64,000 bases of DNA, taken from positions 169,394 to 233,393 of the forward strand of contig JAQXNX010000033.1 of assembly GCA_029098225.1 (NCBI GenBank). The letters run 5' to 3'. The notes beneath the pieces are model-generated. The model worked only from the letters and a program-made list of their open reading frames with translations. It ran no database searches and was not told where the DNA came from. Positions within the stretch are counted from its first letter, which is position 1. Each line of letters begins with the position of its first letter. A program made the position numbers and the translations under genes. This DNA comes from Spirochaetales bacterium. GTDB lineage: Bacteria; Spirochaetota; Spirochaetia; Treponematales; Treponemataceae. This document shows, in pieces, positions 45,138 through 52,430 of the stretch.

Positions 45138-46412
45138 ATGAATAAAATAAAAGTTCCATTTCACAAAGCGGCAATAACAAAAAAAGAAGAAAATGCAGTT
45201 CTGGAAGTTCTACGTTCTGGCTGGCTTACTACAGGAAAATATTCCTTTGAATTTGAAAAGCGTTTTTCAGAAGCATTAACGGAAAAAGAAAATTCAAAAG
45301 ACCGCCCTTCTGCAAAAGAGGTGAAAGACAATAGAAAAGCACTTGGACTTTCTAACGAAAAAATAATAAGCCTTGCAGTTAATTCAAACACCAGCGGAAT
45401 GATTCTAGCCATGGAAGCATGCGGTGTAAAAAGCGGAACAGCAGTAATTACAACTCCATACACCTTTGTTTCTACAGCAGCTTGTGCCAGACACCTTGGT
45501 GCAGACGTGTATTTTGCAGATATAGAAAAAGATTCTTACAATATTAATCCTGATGAAATTGAAAAAATCCTTAAAAAAGATGCTGCAAAAAAAATTCCAA
45601 AAGTAAAAGCAATTGTTCCCGTTCATATTGCTGGCAATGTATGCAATATGAAACGAATAGTTGAACTTGCAAAAAAATACAGTACAAAAGATAATAAAAT
45701 TTATGTAATAGAAGATGCAGCACATTCCTTTCCTTCTCCAACAGAACTTGGAATGGCTGGAGCAATAGGAGATGCCGGAGTTTTTAGTTTTTATGTTACA
45801 AAAACCATAACTACAGCAGAAGGCGGAATGGTCTGCACAAGGGATGAAGCACTTGCAAAAAGAATGACCGTTATGCGGCTTCACGGAATGGACAGAACAA
45901 CCTGGGACCGCTACACTTCTCCAAGAGCTTCCTGGGAATACGATATTGTTGCACCAGGCTATAAATTTAATCTTCCGGATGTTCTTGCAGCACTTGGCTG
46001 CGAGCAGGTAAAACGAGCAGATTTATTTTATAAGCAGAGAAAAAAGATTGTGGAAAAATATAATAAAGCATTTTCTAAGTTAGACTTTATTACACTTCCA
46101 CCAGACTCTCCTGGAAATTCCTGGCATTTATATTTAATGAGGATTAATCCGGAAAAATTAAAAATTTCCCGGGATGATTTTGCAAAGAAAATGCAGGAAG
46201 CAGGACTTGGAATTTCCGTTCACTTTATTCCATTATTTCACTTTACATACTGGAAAAATCTTTATAAAAATTTTGATAAAAAGCATTATCCTAATGCAGA
46301 AAATCAATATTCAAGAACAATTTCAATTCCGCTGTTCCCGGATATGACTAAAGAACAGTCAGATTATGTAATAGAAATAATTACAAAAATAGGAAACGAA
46401 AACAGGATTTAA
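45138..46412 (+). CDS. DegT/DnrJ/EryC1 nucleotide-sugar aminotransferase
   Basis: 424-residue PLP enzyme. Motifs: SGWLTTGKYSFEFEKRF, NSNTSGMILAMEACGV, VITTPYTFVSTAACARH, IVPVHIAGNVCNM, VIEDAAHSFPS and the PLP lysine in FSFYVTKTITTAEGG. It likely aminates the 4-keto sugar made by the upstream dehydratase, giving an amino-deoxy sugar for surface glycans, flagellin glycans or nonulosonic acids. It lies 25 bases after the dehydratase and one base before the next gene. Confidence 0.9.
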   Translation: MNKIKVPFHKAAITKKEENAVLEVLRSGWLTTGKYSFEFEKRFSEALTEKENSKDRPSAKEVKDNRKALGLSNEKIISLAVNSNTSGMILAMEACGVKSGTAVITTPYTFVSTAACARHLGADVYFADIEKDSYNINPDEIEKILKKDAAKKIPKVKAIVPVHIAGNVCNMKRIVELAKKYSTKDNKIYVIEDAAHSFPSPTELGMAGAIGDAGVFSFYVTKTITTAEGGMVCTRDEALAKRMTVMRLHGMDRTTWDRYTSPRASWEYDIVAPGYKFNLPDVLAALGCEQVKRADLFYKQRKKIVEKYNKAFSKLDFITLPPDSPGNSWHLYLMRINPEKLKISRDDFAKKMQEAGLGISVHFIPLFHFTYWKNLYKNFDKKHYPNAENQYSRTISIPLFPDMTKEQSDYVIEIITKIGNENRI

Positions 46413-46413
46413 A

Positions 46414-48672
46414 ATGCCAAGAAAAAGCAAAACCGAAATACAACTGCGTTCCCTCGAATCTCATGGATTTTATACCGGCTTTGATAAAGAAAATATGCTT
46501 TATGCAGTTTTAATAAGAAGCCCTTCCCCTTCCGGCAAATTAAAGAGTGTAACTGCCGCTGATTTACCTGAAGATTATCATCTCATAACTGCAAAAAATC
46601 TGAAGAATTCAAAAACAATCACTTTAAATAAAGTTCAGGCAAAAGTATTTGGGTTTGGAAATATTTCATATTTTGGCGAACCTTTAGCTTTACTATGCGG
46701 ACCAAAAGAGCAGAAAACAATTACTCTGGCAGATTCTGTAAATATAAATCTTGAAGTTGAAAATCTGGAAACTGCACTTAACAATGTAATAGAAAAATCA
46801 AAGAATGAAGAAGACAATACTACAAAGGATTTTTCTCAGTTTGTTGAACAGATTAATGAAATGCCTTCTTTAAATACAGTAATTTCTAAAAGTCAGTCAG
46901 AAAAAGAAACAGATACTTTTGTTGCCCAAAGAATAATTAAATACGGCTTATATAAAACTCTTTCTGAATACGAAGCAGACAAAGCCCTTCTTGAAGGAAA
47001 ACAGGTTGTGGAAGATACATGGAGTTATGAACTTCCCACACCTTCGTGGCAGGAAACTTCCGGAGCCTTTGCGTATTTTGAAGACAAGAATCTTCATATA
47101 TATATACCTACAAGGTGGACTTCATTTTTACAAAAAAACATAAGTGAAGTTACCGGACTGGATACAAACAGGATTTTCATTCACAAAACAAGAGTTTCGA
47201 ATATATTTCCAAACGGTTTGTGGAGAACAACCTTAATTGGAGTTCAAGTTGCGGTTGCCAGTTACATTACAAAAAGACCGGTAAAACTTGTTCTTTCTCC
47301 CGAAGAACAAAATTTATACATGAGTCCTGGCTTTGAAACAAAAATTACCTATAAAACAGTTTTAAATCCGGAAGGAAGAATAGAAACCTTAAAGGCAGAT
47401 ATTGATATTGATGTAGGTTTCTCAAATCCATTTGCGCAGGAGCTTACAGACCGGATAGCAATAACGGCCTGCAATTATTACAAGCCGTTAAATATGGTTG
47501 TAAAAGCAGTTGCTCATTCATCTAAAAATCCGCCGACTTCAATAAGCACAAAAAGCGTTGCTTCTCAGGCCTTTTTTGCAGCAGAAAACCATATTCAAAA
47601 AATATGCGATAATTCAGATTTTCTGCCAGATGAAATCAGACTTATAAATTCTGTTCCAGACCCAAAAACTGAAAAAACTAATCCGTTTCCATTTACCATT
47701 GAAATAGAAAATCTTTCGCAGACAATAACACAAGCTATAATTAACAGCGATTTTAAAAGGAAATACTCTTCTTTCCATATGGAAGCAATCGACAGGCTTT
47801 CTGAAGATTCAAGACCATTTTTTGCTCTGCCTTTGAGAGGAATTGGAATTTCTTCGGGATACAATAATTCAGGTTACCGGGGTGTAACAACTTTTTCTTA
47901 TGATACAAAAATAGAAGTTACACTTACGCAGCAGGATAAACTTATTATAAAAGCAATTAAGCCTTCGGATGTAATCCAAAAAATATGGAAAAATACGGCT
48001 TCAGAAATTCTTCAAATTCCAAAGCAGAATATTATAATCGATTCAAATTTCTTAATAGAAGAATTACCAGAAATGCCAGAAGAATCTTTCGGTTCAATCG
48101 GAATTATGAATGAGATAATAAAAAAATGTTGTCTGGACATTCAGAAAAAAAGATTCCATGAACCGCTGCCTCTTAGATCCAAAAGAGGAATTCCACAGGC
48201 TGCAAAAACAAAATGGGAAAAGGATTCTTTTTCAGGAGCACCATTTTTTACAACATCATTTGCAACCTGTGTTGTAGAAGTTGAAGTAGATACTTATACA
48301 TATAATGAAAAAATAAAAGGAATATGGATTACTGCAGACTGTGGCGAGCTTTTTGATGAAAATGCTGCAATAAGAACAATCAGACTGGAAGTTCAACAGG
48401 AGCTTTCGCTTCTAGTTAAAGATAAAACACTTTCCTGCGATGAGCTTCATATTCAATTTATAGATTCAAAAAATAAATCCGGACAGGTTGGCGGACTTGT
48501 TCATAATACTCTGCCGGCAGCTTTTTCCTCTGCAATGTCTCTGGCTCTTGCTGCACAATTAACAAGACTTCCATTCACAGAAAGTGAGATTTATGAGCTG
48601 ATTACCAAAAGAACTCAAAGCTCAATGAATATTACAAAGCACGAAAATAAAAAGGACGAAAAAACAGAATGA
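46414..48672 (+). CDS. Xanthine dehydrogenase-like large subunit with eroded molybdenum-site motifs
   Basis: 752 residues with the overall layout of XDH/aldehyde-oxidase large subunits: an N-terminal a/b-hammerhead-like part and a large Moco-binding-like part (GAFAYFEDKNLHIYIPTRWTS, ITKRPVKLVLSPEEQ, LRGIGISSGYNN). Residues that hold molybdopterin are lost. The GGGFGGK loop reads SNIFPNGLW, the GxxxGQG motif reads as AIKPSDVIQ, and the catalytic-glutamate motif (GVGEPP in active enzymes) reads GQVGGLV. It is overlapped by the Fe-S subunit gene and is part of a five-gene operon. Likely a non-molybdenum or inactive member of the family; placement of motifs was by eye. Confidence 0.75.
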   Translation: MPRKSKTEIQLRSLESHGFYTGFDKENMLYAVLIRSPSPSGKLKSVTAADLPEDYHLITAKNLKNSKTITLNKVQAKVFGFGNISYFGEPLALLCGPKEQKTITLADSVNINLEVENLETALNNVIEKSKNEEDNTTKDFSQFVEQINEMPSLNTVISKSQSEKETDTFVAQRIIKYGLYKTLSEYEADKALLEGKQVVEDTWSYELPTPSWQETSGAFAYFEDKNLHIYIPTRWTSFLQKNISEVTGLDTNRIFIHKTRVSNIFPNGLWRTTLIGVQVAVASYITKRPVKLVLSPEEQNLYMSPGFETKITYKTVLNPEGRIETLKADIDIDVGFSNPFAQELTDRIAITACNYYKPLNMVVKAVAHSSKNPPTSISTKSVASQAFFAAENHIQKICDNSDFLPDEIRLINSVPDPKTEKTNPFPFTIEIENLSQTITQAIINSDFKRKYSSFHMEAIDRLSEDSRPFFALPLRGIGISSGYNNSGYRGVTTFSYDTKIEVTLTQQDKLIIKAIKPSDVIQKIWKNTASEILQIPKQNIIIDSNFLIEELPEMPEESFGSIGIMNEIIKKCCLDIQKKRFHEPLPLRSKRGIPQAAKTKWEKDSFSGAPFFTTSFATCVVEVEVDTYTYNEKIKGIWITADCGELFDENAAIRTIRLEVQQELSLLVKDKTLSCDELHIQFIDSKNKSGQVGGLVHNTLPAAFSSAMSLALAAQLTRLPFTESEIYELITKRTQSSMNITKHENKKDEKTE

Positions 48673-49151
48673 AAATACCCGTAACGCTGAACGGTGAAAA
48701 AATAGTATTAGAAGCTCATTCCGAAGAATCACTAATGAAGGTTTTACAAAAAAATCATTGTCTTTCTGTAAAGACAGGATGTTCTCATGGCTTTTGCGGA
48801 GCCTGTACTGTTCTTATGGATAATCTTCCGGTTCCTTCCTGCAAAATACCAATAGGAATTGCAAAAGGAACAGAAATTATTACTATGGAATATTTTTCTA
48901 AAACACCAGAATATGATTCTATTATGGAAGGTTTTACAAAAGCCGGAATTAAATTATGCGGTTATTGCAATGCCGGAAAAATTTTTGCCGCACTCCAGAT
49001 AATCAGGCAATCCAAAATTCCTTCTCGAGAAGAAATTACCAGTCAGGTGAATCATCTTTCGCCCTGCTGCACAGACACAGAAACTCTGGTAAATGGAATT
49101 ATTTATGCAATTAAGCTTAAAGACAAAAAGTCAACAAGGAGCGGCAAATGA
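48669..49151 (+). CDS. Xanthine dehydrogenase-like 2Fe-2S subunit
   Basis: 160 residues. N-terminal plant-type ferredoxin domain with four canonical ligands C38, C43, C46 and C58 (CSHGFCGAC). The C-terminal helical domain keeps C97 and C100 (LCGYC) but the usual CxC pair reads SPCCTD (C133, C134). The Gln that normally precedes the CGxC motif and touches the pterin is Leu. The first cluster should form; the second is doubtful or differently ligated. Overlaps both neighbours by four bases. Confidence 0.85.
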   Translation: MKIPVTLNGEKIVLEAHSEESLMKVLQKNHCLSVKTGCSHGFCGACTVLMDNLPVPSCKIPIGIAKGTEIITMEYFSKTPEYDSIMEGFTKAGIKLCGYCNAGKIFAALQIIRQSKIPSREEITSQVNHLSPCCTDTETLVNGIIYAIKLKDKKSTRSGK

Positions 49152-49945
49152 GCAAGACAATTCTTTATGCTAAATCCGCATACGAGCTTATAAAAATAAT
49201 GTCAAACAATCCTGGAACTCAAGTTGTAGGAGGCTGTACTCAAATAGAAGATATCCCGGAAAAGTTTATTTCTACACATGGAATAAAAGAGCTAGCACAA
49301 ATTGTAAGACATGAACGTTATCTTGATGTAGGTCCGGGTGCAACACTTTCTGAACTCCTTGCAGTAGGACAAACTCATCTTCCTCCTATAATTTATGAAG
49401 CACTTACAAATATTGCAACACCTTTTATAAGAAACATTGCAACGATTGGCGGAAATATCTGTGCAAAAGATCACAAACATACACTTTTTGCACCTCTTAT
49501 GGCACTGGACGCCAGACTGGAATTCAGAAATCAAAACGAAACCCGAACAGAAAATATAAGAAATTTTAAAGGCGTTCCCGAAGGTTTTATTTTGTCAAAT
49601 ATAAGGATTCCTCTTCTGGACGCTGAACTTTCTATTTTCCGAAGAATCGGTGCAGAAAGAAATATTACTCCGCAATCTGCTTCATTTGCATTTTTAGCAG
49701 ATACAGAAAAATATTCACTTTTAAAAGTTCATCTTGCTTTTGCTGGTCCTTTTACTTTCCACAGTCAGGAACTTGAAAATTCCTTAATTGGAAAAAGACT
49801 TCCTCTTACTCAAAAAGATATAATTCAAATTGAAAATCAGGTGGATGAAGAATTCTCAAAAGCTGCTACAGATAAAATGATGAGCGTAGTTACAAGGCAG
49901 CAATTTACTAATCTTGTAAGATACAGCTTTGAGCAATTAACATAA
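49148..49945 (+). CDS. Xanthine dehydrogenase-like FAD subunit
   Basis: 265 residues of the CoxM/XdhB type: an FAD-binding PCMH fold with VVGGCTQIED (AGGTDL in typical members), LDVGPGATLSEL, FIRNIATIGGNICAKD (conserved flavin motif) and FRRIGAERNITPQSASFAF. The C-terminal CO-dehydrogenase-type domain follows. FAD motifs are better kept than the molybdenum motifs of the large subunit, so electron transfer through flavin may persist. Last gene of the operon. Confidence 0.85.
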   Translation: MSKTILYAKSAYELIKIMSNNPGTQVVGGCTQIEDIPEKFISTHGIKELAQIVRHERYLDVGPGATLSELLAVGQTHLPPIIYEALTNIATPFIRNIATIGGNICAKDHKHTLFAPLMALDARLEFRNQNETRTENIRNFKGVPEGFILSNIRIPLLDAELSIFRRIGAERNITPQSASFAFLADTEKYSLLKVHLAFAGPFTFHSQELENSLIGKRLPLTQKDIIQIENQVDEEFSKAATDKMMSVVTRQQFTNLVRYSFEQLT

Positions 49946-50036
49946 TAAAAAATACTTCCGGGCGAGAGAACCGCTTTTCAAAACCGCACGCTAACGTGCT
50001 ACACGCAATTTTACCCTGGAACTATTTACGTTGTAA
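49946..50036. other. Convergent spacer with hairpin
   Basis: Contains GCACG/CGTGC with loop CTAA (49985-49998) in a G+C-richer segment, between the XDH-like operon and queA. No T-run, so the terminator role is uncertain. Confidence 0.4.
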
Positions 50037-51110
50037 TTATCTGATGAACATACAGTCACCGTAAGAAAAAAAACGGTATTTATTTTCTACTGCAATTTTG
50101 TAGGCGTTGAGGATTTTTTCTCTACCGGCAAAAGCTGAAACTAACATAATCAGAGTGCTTTCTGGAGTATGAAAATTTGTAAACATTTTATCTACAATTT
50201 TAAATTTATAGCCCGGGTACATAAAAATACTTGTTGAATCTGTACCTTCAGAAAGCCATTTTCCATTATCGCCTGTCTTATGGCCAGAAAGTTCATATTT
50301 TTGAGCAGCACTTTCCAGAGTTCTTACACTTGTTGTTCCAACAGCAAGAACAGGTCGTCCAGATTTTTTTGCTTCATTAATTTTATCAGCAGTTTCCTTC
50401 GGAATTGAATACCATTCTTCATGCATCTTATGATTTTCAATATTGTCTTCACGAACAGGAAGAAATGTTCCAAGCCCAACATGCAAAGTTACAAAGCAGC
50501 GTTCTATCCCCTTTTCGTCAAGGCGCGAAAGCATATTTTCTGTAAAATGCAAGCCAGCCGTTGGGCAGGCTGCAGACCCTGTATCTGTAGCATAAACATT
50601 CTGATAACGCTCAGAATCCTCTTCTGTATCTTCCCTTCGAATATATGGAGGAAGCGGAATATGACCGTTACGTTCAAACCAGTCTTCGTTAATCGGGGAC
50701 TCAAATTTTAATGCCCTGAATTCAGTTCCGGCGTTACCTTCATGTTCAATAATTGAAGCAACAGTTCCATCAGGAAATTTATAATTCATACCAGGCTTCT
50801 GTTTTTTAGCAGATTTTACCATAGTATTCCATATACAGCATTCTTTATCGATGGTATTCAGGAACATAAATTCAGTTTCGCGGCCGGTAGTTTCCTTTAT
50901 TCCATAAACCCGGGCACGGCGAACCTTGCTGTTGTTAAAAATCATTAAGGTATCTTTTTCAATAAGATCAGGAAGTGAATCCATCATATAATGCTCAACG
51001 GAACCGTCAAGTCGATTCAAAAGCATAAGCTTATCTTGACCGCGTATTCCGCTTGGATGCTGAGCAATTAATTCCTGAGGTAAATCAAAATAAAAATCAG
51101 AAGTAAGCAT
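50037..51110 (-). CDS. queA: S-adenosylmethionine:tRNA ribosyltransferase-isomerase
   Basis: 357 residues from ATG 51110 (MLTSDFYFDLPQELIAQHP); an in-frame start at 51128 would lie inside tRNA-Pro. QueA moves the ribose of SAM onto preQ1 in tRNA to give epoxyqueuosine at position 34 of Asp, Asn, His and Tyr tRNAs. Motifs: FYFDLPQELIAQHP, VRRARVYG, AACPTAGLHFTENML, LHVGLGTFLPV and NFHTPESTLIMLVSAFAG. The ATG is only ten bases after the 3' end of tRNA-Pro(CGG) and has no ribosome binding site. Confidence 0.95.
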   Translation of the reverse strand: MLTSDFYFDLPQELIAQHPSGIRGQDKLMLLNRLDGSVEHYMMDSLPDLIEKDTLMIFNNSKVRRARVYGIKETTGRETEFMFLNTIDKECCIWNTMVKSAKKQKPGMNYKFPDGTVASIIEHEGNAGTEFRALKFESPINEDWFERNGHIPLPPYIRREDTEEDSERYQNVYATDTGSAACPTAGLHFTENMLSRLDEKGIERCFVTLHVGLGTFLPVREDNIENHKMHEEWYSIPKETADKINEAKKSGRPVLAVGTTSVRTLESAAQKYELSGHKTGDNGKWLSEGTDSTSIFMYPGYKFKIVDKMFTNFHTPESTLIMLVSAFAGREKILNAYKIAVENKYRFFSYGDCMFIR

Positions 51111-51120
51111 AAAAAAAATA

Positions 51121-51193
51121 TCGGGCAAACTGGATTTGAACCAGCGACCTCAACGTCCCGAACGTCGCGCGCTACCAACTGCGCTATTGCCCG
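51121..51193 (-). tRNA. tRNA-Pro (anticodon CGG)
   Basis: Acceptor CGGGCAA/TTGCCCG plus discriminator A, D arm GCGC/GCGC, anticodon stem CGACG/CGTTG with loop TTCGGGA (anticodon CGG), T loop TTCAAAT. CCA not encoded. Its first 24 bases (acceptor and D arm) are repeated twice upstream. Confidence 0.95.
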
Positions 51194-51367
51194 TAAAAAA
51201 ATTTTGACAATTGCGAGTTTTCGCAGAAAACTCGGTAAGGTCAACTTGTTGACCGTCCGCTACCAACTGCGCTATTGCCCGTAAAAAATTTAGCAATCGC
51301 GAGTTTTCGCAGAAAACTCGGTAAGGTCAACTTGTTGACCGTCCGCTACCAACTGCGCTATTGCCCG
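51194..51367 (-). repeat. Two tandem units carrying copies of the tRNA-Pro(CGG) 5' half
   Basis: Unit 1 is 51194-51281 and unit 2 is 51282-51367. Their 69-base cores (51213-51281, 51299-51367) are identical. Read on the minus strand, each starts with 24 bases of the tRNA 5' half (ending TAGCG), then a perfect hairpin GGTCAAC-AA-GTTGACC, then CGAGTTTTC-TGC-GAAAACTCG, then a segment that can pair with the start (GCAAT/ATTGC) and a T-run. Neither unit is a complete tRNA. Confidence 0.85.
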
Positions 51368-51376
51368 TAAAAAAAA

Positions 51377-51401
51377 AACTTCCCGAATTATACGGGAAGT
51401 T
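51377..51401 (-). terminator. Terminator after tRNA-Asp
   Basis: Arms AACTTCCCG and CGGGAAGTT (9 bp, 7-base loop), followed on the minus strand by a run of about ten T. Confidence 0.85.
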
Positions 51402-51405
51402 TTAG

Positions 51406-51479
51406 CGCGAGCGGCGGGGCTCGAACCCGCGATCTCCGGCGTGACAGGCCAGCGCGATAACCAGCTTCGCTACGCCCGC
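51406..51479 (-). tRNA. tRNA-Asp (anticodon GTC)
   Basis: Acceptor GCGGGCG/CGCTCGC with discriminator G (expected for Asp), anticodon stem CTGGC/GCCGG with loop CTGTCAC (anticodon GTC), T loop TTCGAGC. CCA not encoded. A queuosine-modified tRNA type, encoded in line with queA. Confidence 0.95.
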
Positions 51480-51491
51480 GTGATGTTGTAC

Positions 51492-51520
51492 ATATTATAT
51501 AACTTTTTGCTTTGTGTCAA
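51492..51520 (-). promoter_or_regulatory. Promoter of tRNA-Asp
   Basis: Perfect TTGACA (51520-51515) with TAATAT at 17 bases (51497-51492); the overlapping TATAAT has a 15-base spacing. About 12 bases before the tRNA. Confidence 0.75.
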
Positions 51521-51543
51521 TAGAGCATATCAGTTTTTTGAAA

Positions 51544-52221
51544 TTATTTTTCAAAAAACTGTGCATATTTTTTCTTAATATCATCTGCATCAAGATAAAA
51601 CTTATTCAAATGCTTTACGACTAAATCCTTTACCTTCTCTGAATCATGAACTTTAAAACATTCAAGTATTGCCTTATGCTCATCCAAAACTGCTGCAGGA
51701 TTAGACGAATGAAGATGCATTTCACGAATTCTGTCATGATGAATATTTACCATTTTTATAAGACTGTAGCAAAGCTTTTTATTTGCAATTTCATAAATAA
51801 ATTTATGAAAAGCATTATCAAGCTCAAGAAATTTATCTACATTATTTTTCTGAATATAAAATTCCTGAAGACTTAAATTTTCTTCAAGCTGTGTAATATC
51901 TTTTTCAGTTGCTTTTTCGCAGGCAAGACTTGTAATTGCAGACTCAAGTGTTGAGCGGCAAAAAATAGCTTCGTCTACATAATCCATATTTATAAAGCAG
52001 ACATAACTTCCCTTTTGCGGAACAATGTTTATAATTCCAGTTATGGCAATTTCCTGCAAAGCCTCATGAACCGGTGTTCTAGAAAGATTCAGTGCATCAG
52101 CAATTTCCTGCTCACTAACCATTGAACCTGGCTTGAGCTCAAGATTTATAATATTTTCGCGAATTGCTCTGAGCGCGTAATCTCTATTTGATTCTCTTTC
52201 CAATTTTTCAATTACTTTCAT
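51544..52221 (-). CDS. GntR-family (FadR/FCD type) transcription regulator
   Basis: 225 residues. Winged helix: YALRAIRENIINLELKPGS, VSEQEIADALNLSRTPVHEAL, INIVPQKGSYV. A C-terminal all-helical FCD ligand domain has metal/ligand histidines (DNAFHKFIYE, HHDRIREMH, EHKAILECF). FCD regulators usually respond to organic or sugar acids. Divergent from the ABC operon, which it probably controls through sites at 52272-52282 and 52394-52405. Promoter TTGACT-17-GATATT lies eight bases before the ATG, without a ribosome binding site. Confidence 0.88.
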   Translation of the reverse strand: MKVIEKLERESNRDYALRAIRENIINLELKPGSMVSEQEIADALNLSRTPVHEALQEIAITGIINIVPQKGSYVCFINMDYVDEAIFCRSTLESAITSLACEKATEKDITQLEENLSLQEFYIQKNNVDKFLELDNAFHKFIYEIANKKLCYSLIKMVNIHHDRIREMHLHSSNPAAVLDEHKAILECFKVHDSEKVKDLVVKHLNKFYLDADDIKKKYAQFFEK

Positions 52222-52229
52222 ATATAATA

Positions 52230-52258
52230 AATATCAATCAGATTTAACAAAAAGTCAA
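52230..52258 (-). promoter_or_regulatory. Promoter of the GntR gene
   Basis: On the minus strand TTGACT (52258-52253), 17 bases, GATATT (52235-52230), eight bases to the ATG. Confidence 0.5.
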
Positions 52259-52271
52259 TCACATTCAAAAA

Positions 52272-52282
52272 CTAGTATGCTA
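52272..52282. promoter_or_regulatory. Candidate GntR operator, site 1
   Basis: CTAGTATGCTA, matching the pattern CTwGTATrCTA shared with site 2. It lies just upstream of the GntR -35 box. Confidence 0.45.
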
Positions 52283-52350
52283 AAATAATAGTTTTTCCTT
52301 ATATTTATAGGGGATTTATTTGATATTCATACATTTTTTTCTCTTTTTTC

Positions 52351-52378
52351 TTGACATTTGAGCATAATATATTATCAT
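52351..52378 (+). promoter_or_regulatory. Promoter of the ABC importer operon
   Basis: Perfect TTGACA (52351-52356), 16 bases, TATCAT (52373-52378). A leader of about 45 bases carries operator site 2 and the AAGAGG binding site. Confidence 0.65.
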
Positions 52379-52393
52379 TAGAATACATAGATA

Positions 52394-52405
52394 CTTGTAT
52401 ACTAG
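52394..52405. promoter_or_regulatory. Candidate GntR operator, site 2
   Basis: CTTGTATACTAG, a near-palindrome centred on GTATAC, just downstream of the ABC operon start point. Confidence 0.5.
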
Positions 52406-52430
52406 CAAAAACAAATAAGAAGAGGTTTTT

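Noticed and set aside
51111..51128. QueA start at 51128
   Set aside because: It lies inside the tRNA-Pro 3' end. The family N-terminus begins at the ATG at 51110.
51194..51367. Two additional tRNA-Pro genes
   Set aside because: Only the 5' half is present; the anticodon arm, T arm and matching 3' acceptor are missing.
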